A stretch of DNA of 64,000 nt from Nocardia asteroides (GTDB lineage: Bacteria > Actinomycetota > Actinomycetes > Mycobacteriales > Mycobacteriaceae). Shown here piece after piece: positions 1 to 8,432 of this stretch. Below the pieces are notes generated by a model that was given only the letters and a program-made list of their open reading frames with translations, did no database searches and had not been told where the DNA came from. Both the position numbers and the translations under genes were made by a program. The DNA is taken from NCBI RefSeq assembly GCF_900637185.1, contig NZ_LR134352.1:1054001-1118000 (forward strand), written 5' to 3'. Within the stretch, counting starts at the first letter, position 1. Each line of letters starts with the position of its first letter.

Positions 1-3000
1 CCACTGCCGGCTTCAACGCGCTGCTCAAGATCGTCGAGGAGCCGCCTGCCCACCTGATCTTCATCTTCGCCACCACCGAGCCGGACAAGGTGCTGCCGAC
101 CATCCGCTCGCGCACGCACCACTATCCGTTCCGGCTGCTGCCGCCCGCCACCATGCGCGGCCTGCTCGGCAAGATCTGCGAGCAGGAGCACGTGCCGGTG
201 GAGGAGGCGGTGTATCCGCTGGTCATCCGGGCCGGTGGCGGCTCCCCGCGCGACAGTCTGAGCGTGCTCGACCAGCTGCTGGCCGGCGCCGGGCCCGAGG
301 GCGTCACCTATCCGCGCGCGGTCTCGCTGCTCGGCGTCACCGATGTGGCCCTGATCGACGACGCGATCGACGCGCTGGCCGCCGACGACGGCGCCGCGCT
401 GTTCGGCACCGTCGACAGCGTGATGGAAGCGGGGCACGACCCCCGCCGTTTCGCCGTCGACCTGCTCGAGCGCCTGCGCGACCTGATCCTGCTGCGCGCC
501 GTTCCCGACGCCGCCGAGCGCGGCCTGGTCTCCGGTCCGGGCGACGCCATCGAGCGCATGCGTGACCAGGCCGAACGCCTCGGCCCCGCCACCCTCACCC
601 GCTACGCCGAACTCCTGCACGAAGGCCTCGGCGAAATGCGCGGCGCCACCGCCCCGCGCCTGCTCCTCGAAGTCGTCTGCGCGCGCATGCTCCTGCCCTC
701 GGTTTCCGATGCCGAGTCCGCGACCCTGCAGCGCCTGGAACGCCTGGAGCGCGGCTTCGCCGGCGGCGCCGTCCCCCCGCCCCCCGCCCGCCCCGGCCCC
801 GCCGCGGGCGAAGCTCGAGGTGAACGCCCATCCGCCCCGTCCCCCGCCCCGCGGGCGGCGAGAACCGCCGCCGCGGCGCCGAACTACTGGCCGCCGCCCG
901 CGCCGAAAAGGAAGCGGCCGCAGGAGGTTCCACCGCGCCGGCGGCCCGGCCCGGCGGCCCAGGGCCCGCAATCCAGGAGCCTGCGCACCAGCCGTCGGCG
1001 GCTGCCGGCGCGAGCCAGGCGGTGGCCTCCGCCGGTGCGAACCCAACGGCTGGGGCCGCGCCGGCGGACCAGAACCAGTCACCCGTGGGTGCGGGCGAGG
1101 GTCGGCCACCTGCGGGTACGCCCGCTCAGGCGCCGACCGGCGCCGCGTCCGCCGTAACGACGCAGGGCGGCCTCCCGGTCGGCGGCGAGCGTGAACGCGC
1201 GCAGGTGCCGCCGGTCGATGGTGCTTCGGCGGGTCAGCCGTTCACCACGCAGCCTGCGGAGGAAGTCGGTGCTGGGCGTCGTCCAGCCGGCACACCGCTG
1301 TCCGGCGAGTCGAGCGCGCAATCGTCGACCGCCGCCCCGCTTTCGGAAAACGCTGGCGCCCAGCCTTCTTCGACGGTCAGCGGGTCGATGGCACAAACCA
1401 GCCCCGCCCCCTCGACCGGCCCGGATTCGTCCGCGGCGCGTGGGCTCGAGACGGGTCGCCCCAGCGCCGAGCAGCAAGTTCGCGAAGCGGAAGGCGTAGC
1501 GCACCAGGACGATTCGCCCTCGCGCACCGCCTATCCCAGCCAGGAGCTCGCGCCGGACCAGTCGATGCCCGCCACCACGCAGCCCGCATCGGGGCAATCG
1601 GGCACCGCGCACCAGGCGTCTTCGCCGCAGGGCGCGGACTCGATCACCACGCAGCCCGCATCGGGGCAATCGGGCGCCGCGCACCAGGCGTCTTCGCCGC
1701 AGGGCGCGGACTCGATCACCACGCAGCCCGCATCGGGGCAATCGGGCGCCGCGCAGCAGCCGTCTTCGCCGCAGGGCGCGGACTCGATCACCACGCAGCC
1801 CGCATCGGGGCAATCGGGCGCCGCGCAGCAGCCGTCTTCGCCGCAGGGCGCGGACTCGATGCAGTCGCCCTCGCCGCAGGGTATGGACCCGCGGCAGCCG
1901 TCCTCGGTGCAGAGCGCAGACTCGATGCCGTCGCCCTCGGCGCAGGGTGCGGACCCGCGGCAGTCGTCTTCGCCGCAGGCCGCAGACCCGCGGCAGCCCT
2001 TCTCGGCGCAGCAGGACGTTGCGCAGGAGCCGGCCGCATCGGCTGCCGCTCAGGCTTCGGCGCAGCAGGATGGCGCGCTGCATCGGGCCGACGCACCGCA
2101 GCAGTCGGCCGCGTCGCAGTCGCAGTCTTCGGCGCAGCACGCATCTGGGGTGCCGGAGGCGAGTGAGCTGGAGTCGCGGCGTGCGGCAGCAGCCCAGGAC
2201 TCGGGGGCGCAGCAGCGGGAACCGCAGGATTCCGAGCCGCGGCGGGCGTTCGCTCCGGAGCAGGCGGCGGCCGCGCAGCCTGCGGCTGACGCGCCTGGGC
2301 AGCCGCAGTTCCGGCGGCCGAGTGCGGTGGCGCGGGAGGCGGTTCCCGTCGAGGAGCAGGCTGTCGTCGAACCGCAGGTGGCGGCGGCCGCGCAGGGTGG
2401 TGACGCGTCCGGTGAGGATCTCGTCGCGCTGGTCGATGGGGCGTGGGCGGAGATCAAGGGGAAGGTGCGGGAGTTCGGGCCCACCTTGCAGGCGTTGTTG
2501 TCGGGGGCGGCGGTGTCGCGGGCCGAGGGCAATGTCGTGGTGTTCGCGCACCAGAGCCCGCCGTTGGCGCAGCGGCTGTCCGATCCGCGCAATATCGAGG
2601 CGGTGCGGTCGGCGGTGCGCGCGGTGCTCGGGCGTGAGCTGGATGTGCGCTGGGAGACCGGTGCGCCCGCGCCGCGGCCGACGCAGGCGGCCAAGCCCGC
2701 GGGCGGTGCCGCCCGGGGTGGAGCGCCAGGGGAGGCCAAGCCGGCGGGCAGGCCGAAGTTCTCCCGGCCGAGTCAGGCCAACGGAAATCCGGGCCGTCCG
2801 GCGGGCCAGGCCAGGTCCGGCTCCGACGACGATATTCCGCCGCCCGATTTCCCCGACCTACCCGACGACCCCGGTCCCGACGAGGGCTACGGCCCGGATT
2901 CGGGCCGGTCGGGTGGCGATTCCGCGCGGGCGGAGGTGGTGCTCGGCCCGCCGACGCCGGAGGAAGAGCAAGAGATGCTGGCCGCCGCCGCGGTGCCGGT

Positions 3001-3085
3001 CGCTCCCGGCGATCGGCAGGACCCGGACGAGGTCGCTCTCGCGTTGCTGCGCGAGGAGCTCGGAGCGAAGAGTCTGGATGGTTGA
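1..3085 (+). CDS. dnaX: DNA polymerase III subunit gamma/tau, 5'-truncated by window, apparent frameshift
   Basis: Clamp-loader ATPase subunit of the replicase. The window opens inside the AAA+ domain: NALLKIVEEPP and the sensor-like IFATTEPDK are visible, followed by the lid and collar helices to about base 770. This part is read in the frame of base 3, which stays open to a stop at 1155-1157. The rest of the protein is in the frame of base 2, open from 824 to the stop at 3083-3085. That frame holds a very long Gln/Ser/Ala/Pro-rich linker, a 72-bp tandem repeat (1574-1861) and a folded C-terminal domain at about 2410-2660 (EDLVALVDGAWAEIK to RELDVRWETG). The switch must fall at roughly 824-860 and needs one missing base or a -1 shift. 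The zone is rich in C runs, so a sequencing error is the simplest reading, though a real lesion or recoding is possible. The ebfC-recR pair that often follows dnaX lies about 14 kb downstream here. Confidence 0.9.
1574..1861 (+). repeat. four tandem 72-bp units in the dnaX linker
   Basis: Four in-frame units start at 1574, 1646, 1718 and 1790. Each encodes 24 residues beginning TTQPASGQSG and ending SSPQGADSI. The copies are almost identical at the DNA level, which suggests recent expansion by slippage or unequal exchange. Degenerate shorter units (SSPQGADP-like) continue to about base 2010. Confidence 0.95.
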
Positions 3086-3115
3086 CAGCCACCCGTCAGA
3101 CCACGTTAAGTTAAC
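3082..3115 (+). promoter_or_regulatory. candidate fadA promoter and operator
   Basis: A TTGACA hexamer at 3082-3087 overlaps the dnaX stop. It is followed at 3105-3115 by the perfect odd palindrome GTTAAGTTAAC, an AT-rich island in a GC-rich region. It lies about 160 bp before the fadA start. A promoter or repressor site is an inference from position and symmetry. Confidence 0.35.
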
Positions 3116-3274
3116 GGGAGTTCGCACACCACGGTAGTATGAACGGGTGGCCGGGAACACCGGATGGGCATGGTTCTATGCTCCGCTGGTGCTTGCCGGG
3201 ATTTGTACGGCGTCGAGACGATCGGTCGTGGCGTTCGTGCGGCCACCGCACCCCAAGGAAGGAAACACTCCGAT

Positions 3275-4489
3275 ATGACCACAGAGGCCTACATCTACGA
3301 GGCCATCCGCACTCCGCGCGGCCGCGGCAAGAAGAACGGCTCGCTGCACTCGGTCAAGCCGATCGATCTGACTGTTGGTCTGATCCAGGAGCTGCGTGGC
3401 CGCTTCCCCAACCTCGACGAGGACCAGATCTCGGACCTGATCCTGGGTGTCGTCACCCCGGTCGGTGACCAGGGCATGGACATCGCCCGCGTCGCCGTCA
3501 CCACCGCGGGTCTGCCCGACACCGTCGGCGGCTTCCAGCTCAACCGCTTCTGTGCCTCCGGCCTCGAGGCCGTGAACCTGGCTGCGCAGAAGGTGCGCTC
3601 CGGCTTCGACGACCTCGTCATCGCCGGTGGTGTCGAGTCCATGTCGCGCGTGCCGATGGGCTCCGACGGCGGCGCCTGGGCGCTGGACCCGGCCACCAAC
3701 TACGACGGCTACTTCGTGCCGCAGGGCATCTCGGCCGACCTGATCGCCACCATCGAGGGCTTCTCCCGCGATGACGTCGACGCCTACGCGGTGCGTTCGC
3801 AGGAGCTGGCCGCCAAGGCCACCACCGGCGGCTACTTCGCCAAGTCGATCGTCCCGGTCAAGGACATCAACGGCCTGGTCGTGCTGGACAACGACGAGCA
3901 CATGCGTCCCGGCACCACCGCCGCCGACCTGAGCAAGCTGAACCCCTCCTTCGCCGGCATCGGTGAGCTGGGTGGCTTCGACGCGGTCGCGCTGCAGAAG
4001 TACACCTACATCGAGAAGATCAACCACGTCCACCACGGTGGCAACAGCTCGGGCATCGTCGACGGCGCCGCCCTGGTGCTGATCGGCTCCGAGGAGGCGG
4101 GCAAGAACTCGGGTCTGACCCCGAAGGCCCGCATCGTCTCGACCGCCACCTCCGGCGCCGACTCGACCATCATGCTGACCGGCCCCACCCCGGCCGCGAA
4201 GAAGGCACTGGACCGCGCCGGTCTGACGATCGAGGACATGGACCTCGTCGAGATCAACGAGGCGTTCGCCTCCGTGGTGCTGAAGTTCCAGAAGGACCTC
4301 AACGTCCCGGACGAGAAGCTGAACGTCAACGGCGGCGCGATCGCGATGGGCCACCCGCTGGGTGCCACCGGCGCGATGATCACCGGCACCGTGGTCGACG
4401 AGCTGGAGCGCCGCAACGCGCGCTACGGCCTGGTCACCCTGTGCATCGGCGGCGGCATGGGTGTCGCCACCATCATCGAGCGCGTCTGA
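3275..4489 (+). CDS. fadA: acetyl-CoA C-acyltransferase (thiolase), beta-oxidation FadA
   Basis: Catalyses thiolytic cleavage of 3-ketoacyl-CoA, the last step of fatty-acid beta-oxidation, in the cytoplasm. The product has 404 residues, matching actinobacterial FadA. The nucleophile Cys93 sits in [11 protein letters not shown], His360 in GHPLGATG and Cys390 in CIGGGMG. The ATG at 3275 is preferred because AAGGAAGG lies 12 bases upstream and the protein then starts [16 protein letters not shown] as in homologues; upstream in-frame starts would add an unrelated leader. fadB follows 39 bases after the stop, so the two are almost certainly one operon and, as in M. tuberculosis, probably form an alpha2-beta2 trifunctional complex. 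Confidence 0.93.
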   Translation: MTTEAYIYEAIRTPRGRGKKNGSLHSVKPIDLTVGLIQELRGRFPNLDEDQISDLILGVVTPVGDQGMDIARVAVTTAGLPDTVGGFQLNRFCASGLEAVNLAAQKVRSGFDDLVIAGGVESMSRVPMGSDGGAWALDPATNYDGYFVPQGISADLIATIEGFSRDDVDAYAVRSQELAAKATTGGYFAKSIVPVKDINGLVVLDNDEHMRPGTTAADLSKLNPSFAGIGELGGFDAVALQKYTYIEKINHVHHGGNSSGIVDGAALVLIGSEEAGKNSGLTPKARIVSTATSGADSTIMLTGPTPAAKKALDRAGLTIEDMDLVEINEAFASVVLKFQKDLNVPDEKLNVNGGAIAMGHPLGATGAMITGTVVDELERRNARYGLVTLCIGGGMGVATIIERV

Positions 4490-4528
4490 TCCCCGGCCGA
4501 AACTTCTCATAGGAGAGAACGAAAAACT

Positions 4529-6679
4529 ATGACTGACAACATCATCGGCTGGGAGAAGGACGCCGACGGCGTGGTCGTCCTCACGATCGACGACCCCAGC
4601 CAGGGCGCCAACACCATGAACGACGCGTACATCTCCTCGATGGCCGCGACCGTGGACCGCCTGGAGGCGGAGAAGGACGACATCGCCGGTGTCGTCATCA
4701 CCTCCGGCAAGAAGACCTTCTTCGCCGGCGGCGACCTGAAGAACATGCTCAAGGTCGGCCCGAACGACGCGGCCGAGGTCGTCAAGATGCTCGAGGGCGT
4801 CAAGGCCCCGCTGCGTCGCCTCGAGCAGCTCGGCAAGCCGGTCGTGGCCGCCATCAACGGCGCCGCCCTCGGCGGTGGCCTGGAGATCGCGCTGGCGACC
4901 CACTACCGCGTCGCGGCCGACGTCAAGGGTTCGGCCATCGGCCTGCCCGAGGTCTCCCTGGGCCTGCTGCCCGGTGGCGGCGGCGTGACCCGCACCGTGC
5001 GCATGCTCGGTCTGCAGGGCGCGCTGATGCAGGTGCTGCTGCAGGGTCAGCGTCACCGCGTCACCAAGGCCAAGGAAATCGGCCTGATCGACGAGGTCGT
5101 GTCCTCGGTCGAGGAGCTGCTGCCCGCCGCCAAGGCGTGGATCGCGGCCAACCCCGAGGCGGCCCAGCCGTGGGACAAGAAGGGCTTCAAGATCCCCGGC
5201 GGCACCCCGTCCACCCCGGCCTTTGCGGCGAACCTGCCCGCGTTCCCGGCCAACCTGCGCAAGCAGATCAAGGGCACCAACATGCCCGCTCCGCGCGCCA
5301 TCATGGCCGCGGCGGTTGAGGGCGCGCAGGTCGACATCGACAACGCGCTGACCATCGAGGGCCGTTACTTCACGAGCCTGCTGACCGGTCCGGTCGCGAA
5401 GAACATGATCCAGGCGTTCTTCTTCGACCTGAACCACATCAACGGTGGCGGTTCGCGTCCGAAGGACGTGCCCAAGCGTGAGATCAAGAAGATCGGCGTC
5501 GTCGGCGCGGGCATGATGGGCGCGGGCATCGCCTACGTCTCGGCCAAGGCCGGTTACGAGGTCGTCCTCAAGGACGTCGAGCTCGCCAACGCCCAGAAGG
5601 GCAAGGCGTACTCGGAGGCCATCGAGGCCAAGGCCCTCTCCCGTGGCAAGACCACCCAGGAGAAGTCCGACGCGCTGCTGGCTCGCATCACCCCGACCGC
5701 GGACGCCGCCGACTTCAAGGGCGTCGACTTCGTGATCGAGGCCGTGTTCGAGAACCCCGAGCTCAAGAACAAGGTCTTCCAGGAGATCGAGGACATCGTC
5801 GACGCCGACGCGCTGCTCGGCTCGAACACCTCGACCCTGCCGATCACCCTGCTGGCCGACGGTGTGAAGCGCTCCGAGGACTTCATCGGTATCCACTTCT
5901 TCTCCCCCGTGGACAAGATGCCGCTGGTGGAGATCATCAAGGGCGAGAAGACCTCCGACGAGGCGCTGGCCCGGGTGTACGACTACACCCTCGCCATCAA
6001 GAAGACCCCGATCGTCGTCAACGACAGCCGTGGCTTCTTCACCTCGCGCGTGATCGGTACCTTCATCAACGAGGCCATCTCGATGGTCGCCGAGGGTGTC
6101 GACCCCTCGACCGTTGAGCAGGCCGGTCTGCAGGCGGGCTACCCGGCCGCGCCGCTGAAGCTCAGCGACGAGCTGAACTTCACCACCATGCAGAAGATCT
6201 ACAAGGAGACCGCCGAGGCCATCATCGCGGCCGGTGGCGAGCTCAACGCCGCCTCCGCGAAGACCGCCGAGGTCCTCGACACCCTGGTCGGCAAGTACGA
6301 CCGCAAGGGTAAGGCGGGCGGCGCCGGCTTCTACGACTACGTCGACGGCAAGGCCACCGGCCTGTGGGACGAGCTGCGCTCGCTCTACAACTCCAGCCGT
6401 GAGCTCCCGGAGGGTGTCACCTTCCAGGACCTCAAGGACCGGATGATGTTCGCCGAGGCCATCGAGACCCAGAAGTGCTTCGACGAAGGCGTGCTCACCA
6501 GCACCGCCGACGCGAACATCGGCTCGATCTTCGGCATCGGCTTCCCGGCCTGGACCGGTGGCGTGCACCAGTTCATCGTCGGTTACCCGGGCGGCCAGGA
6601 GGCCTTCGTGGCCCGTGCCGACGAGCTGGCCAAGAAGTTCGGCCCGCGCTTCGAGGTTCCGGCCTCCCTGCGCAAGTAA
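4529..6679 (+). CDS. fadB: beta-oxidation FadB: enoyl-CoA hydratase / 3-hydroxyacyl-CoA dehydrogenase
   Basis: Bifunctional alpha subunit of the beta-oxidation complex, 716 residues. The N-terminal crotonase domain (about 1-190) shows the oxyanion-hole segment FFAGGDLKNM, the acidic segment LGGGLEIALATHYR and GLPEVSLGLLPGGGG. An NAD-binding Rossmann motif, VVGAGMMGAGIA, follows at about residue 320, then SNTSTLPI and the catalytic-His segment IGIHFFSPVDKMPL, and the C-terminal dehydrogenase domains. AGGAGAG lies about 11 bases before the ATG. Hydration and NAD-dependent oxidation of acyl-CoA intermediates feed 3-ketoacyl-CoA to FadA encoded just upstream. Confidence 0.94.
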   Translation: MTDNIIGWEKDADGVVVLTIDDPSQGANTMNDAYISSMAATVDRLEAEKDDIAGVVITSGKKTFFAGGDLKNMLKVGPNDAAEVVKMLEGVKAPLRRLEQLGKPVVAAINGAALGGGLEIALATHYRVAADVKGSAIGLPEVSLGLLPGGGGVTRTVRMLGLQGALMQVLLQGQRHRVTKAKEIGLIDEVVSSVEELLPAAKAWIAANPEAAQPWDKKGFKIPGGTPSTPAFAANLPAFPANLRKQIKGTNMPAPRAIMAAAVEGAQVDIDNALTIEGRYFTSLLTGPVAKNMIQAFFFDLNHINGGGSRPKDVPKREIKKIGVVGAGMMGAGIAYVSAKAGYEVVLKDVELANAQKGKAYSEAIEAKALSRGKTTQEKSDALLARITPTADAADFKGVDFVIEAVFENPELKNKVFQEIEDIVDADALLGSNTSTLPITLLADGVKRSEDFIGIHFFSPVDKMPLVEIIKGEKTSDEALARVYDYTLAIKKTPIVVNDSRGFFTSRVIGTFINEAISMVAEGVDPSTVEQAGLQAGYPAAPLKLSDELNFTTMQKIYKETAEAIIAAGGELNAASAKTAEVLDTLVGKYDRKGKAGGAGFYDYVDGKATGLWDELRSLYNSSRELPEGVTFQDLKDRMMFAEAIETQKCFDEGVLTSTADANIGSIFGIGFPAWTGGVHQFIVGYPGGQEAFVARADELAKKFGPRFEVPASLRK

Positions 6680-6703
6680 GCGGTACCCGGCTCCGGCCGG
6701 TTC

Positions 6704-6736
6704 GGAAGCCCGTCACCGTCTCGGTGGCGGGCTTCC
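6704..6736. terminator. hairpin terminator between fadB and the convergent gene
   Basis: The 15-base arm 6704-6718 (GGAAGCCCGTCACCG) pairs with 6722-6736 across a 3-base loop, with a single G-U-type wobble. It lies 25 bases after the fadB stop and just before the end of the minus-strand gene, so it may serve both. There is no clear T run. Confidence 0.7.
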
Positions 6737-6751
6737 GCCGTTGCCGGCTGG

Positions 6752-7242
6752 TCAGCGGAAGGCGATGGCGCCGAGGATGTCGGCGTGGCGATAGCCGAGA
6801 TACTTGTTCACCAGCGCTGTATCGACCGCCGCGGTCGCCGTCACCATGGTGATCACGACGAACTGGTCCTGCGCACCAGCTTTCCACTTGCCCGTCGCGT
6901 AGTTCTCGATCCGTGAGCCAGGGCGCGCCTTCAGATCCGTGTCGTCGATCTCGGCCGCGGCGGTCGTGGCGGTAGCGGCGTCGGGCATCGCCAGGATGAA
7001 CTGGAGGAATCGCACACCGCCCGCTTCGGCGGACAGTTCCAGCTCGGCGGCGTACCGGCAGCCGAGTCCGGCGAGTTTTCCGCTCTGGTCGATGGGGTCG
7101 CACCACACACCACCACGAGCCAGCCCGCCGATCGTGTGGGTGGCGGCGGACCGAGCGGTGCGATCTCCTGCGGATACGAGCTGACCTCCGCCGCATCCGT
7201 CGGCTGCCCCCACGGCAACGGATCCCTCATCGGAGACGTCAT
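6752..7242 (-). pseudogene. hypothetical protein, apparent frameshift
   Basis: No recognised family. A good start exists at 7242: an ATG preceded by GGGGGAAG, giving MTSPMRDPLPWGQPTDAAEV and a Pro-rich N-terminus. After about base 7110 that frame loses coding character. The adjacent frame then carries protein-like sequence with G/C-biased third positions (CDPIDQSGKLAGLGCRYA, then FVVITMVTATAAVDTALVN, ending LGAIAFR) up to the stop at 6752-6754. Joining the two frames needs one missing base at about 7085-7150, near a GTGGTGGTGTGTGG run. The joined product would have about 163 residues with no signal peptide. It may be a true pseudogene or a sequence error. Taken alone, the downstream frame has no good start outside the neighbouring gene. 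Confidence 0.5.
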
Positions 7243-7331
7243 CGATGCTTCCCCCGTCGTCGGCCCTTCCGAGCCGTGAGCTCCCCCGAGCACACCCCGC
7301 CGACTCTACCCACTGCGGCTTCGGCCCCGAA

Positions 7332-8207
7332 TCACCCATAGGTCACCACGAGTGGCGCGTGGTCGGAGAGGCGCTCCTCGGGTGATGGTTCCTTGTCCAC
7401 GACGACGGCCGTGGCCAGGCGGGCGAGCTTCGGTGTCGCGAGCTGGTGATCCACTCGCCAGCCCACATCCTTGACGAACGACCGGCCCGCCCAGCTCCAC
7501 CAGGTGAGCGGCCCCGGCCGATCGCCGTGCACCCGCCGCACCACGTCGACGAGCCTGCGGGTGCCCAGCACCGTACTGAACCACTCGCGGTCGGCGGGCA
7601 GGAAGCCGTCCATCGTCCGGGCGGCCCGCCAATTGGTCACGTCGTGCTGCGTGTGGGCGATGTTCAGGTCGCCGACGAGGAGGAACTCGCGTCCCGCGTC
7701 GAGCGCAGCGAGCCGGTTCCGCCGCAGTTCCCGGGCGAACGCCGCGAGAAACCGGTGCTTGCGCTCGTATTTGAGACCGCCGTCGGGCTGTTCGCGCATC
7801 GATCCCGGACGCTGCAGATGCGCGGGTAGTCCGCCCTTCGGGAGATAGAGGCAGGCCACCGTCACCGCGCGGTCGGCCAGATCGACCTCGAGGTAGCGGC
7901 CTTGCGTGGCGAACTCGCCGAGTCCGCGGGCCCTGGGCGGATGGGTCACCCACGTCCGTACCGCGGCGGCGGGAACTCTCGTCAGCACGGCCACCCCGTT
8001 CCGGCCTGCCACGGAACCGACGTCGACAGCCGCCGAGTAGCCCGGGAACGATCCCACTTCCGAGGCGGGACAACGCAGTTCCTGCAGCGCGACGACATCG
8101 GCCGACCGAGCGCGCAGCCAGGTGTCGAACCCACGCCGCCGGGCCGCGCGAATCCCGTTGACATTGAACGTGGCGACAGTGAACGGATCGACGACCGGCG
8201 AACTCAT
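7332..8207 (-). CDS. xthA: exodeoxyribonuclease III / AP endonuclease
   Basis: DNA repair nuclease of the exonuclease III/Ape1 fold that cleaves at abasic sites and removes 3' blocks using Mg2+. The product has 291 residues. Visible motifs in order are TFNVNGIRAA, the metal-binding Glu in LQELRCP, GRNGVAVLT, the Tyr in CLYLPKGG, GDLNIAHT, the TWWSW loop, RVDHQLAT and the terminal SDHAPLVVTYG with the catalytic Asp-His. The ATG at 8207 is chosen because the protein then begins just ahead of the first strand; a longer in-frame reading adds a 31-residue Arg-rich leader unlike the family. The gene is divergent from pknK. Confidence 0.9.
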   Translation of the reverse strand: MSSPVVDPFTVATFNVNGIRAARRRGFDTWLRARSADVVALQELRCPASEVGSFPGYSAAVDVGSVAGRNGVAVLTRVPAAAVRTWVTHPPRARGLGEFATQGRYLEVDLADRAVTVACLYLPKGGLPAHLQRPGSMREQPDGGLKYERKHRFLAAFARELRRNRLAALDAGREFLLVGDLNIAHTQHDVTNWRAARTMDGFLPADREWFSTVLGTRRLVDVVRRVHGDRPGPLTWWSWAGRSFVKDVGWRVDHQLATPKLARLATAVVVDKEPSPEERLSDHAPLVVTYG

Positions 8208-8432
8208 GCGCAACACTGTGCCCGAACCGCTCACCTCCCGGCGGGCCGGGGACCGCCCGTGCGCCGCCGAACTGCGGTGTCGGCCAACCGTGGCCGCCAC
8301 AGCGCCGAATCTCCACCCGATGGATGCGATATCGCGCTAGCTTGGATATGTGCGGATTTTCGGGTACTCGCCCGATAGGTCGCACGCCGACCGATACGCC
8401 GGTGACGCCGATTCGATGTGTGAGGTGGTCAC

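Noticed and set aside
1574..1861. CRISPR-like direct repeats
   Set aside because: Units are 72 bp, contiguous, in frame and without unique spacers, so they are coding tandem repeats.
1079..2551. 490-codon minus-strand frame opposite the dnaX repeats
   Set aside because: Arg/Leu-rich repeat product mirrors the tandem repeat of the true gene and has no domain.
3176..6568. Long minus-strand reading frame of 1130 codons opposite fadA-fadB
   Set aside because: It is the antisense shadow of two strongly supported genes; its product is His/Gly/Asp/Val-rich with no recognisable domain.
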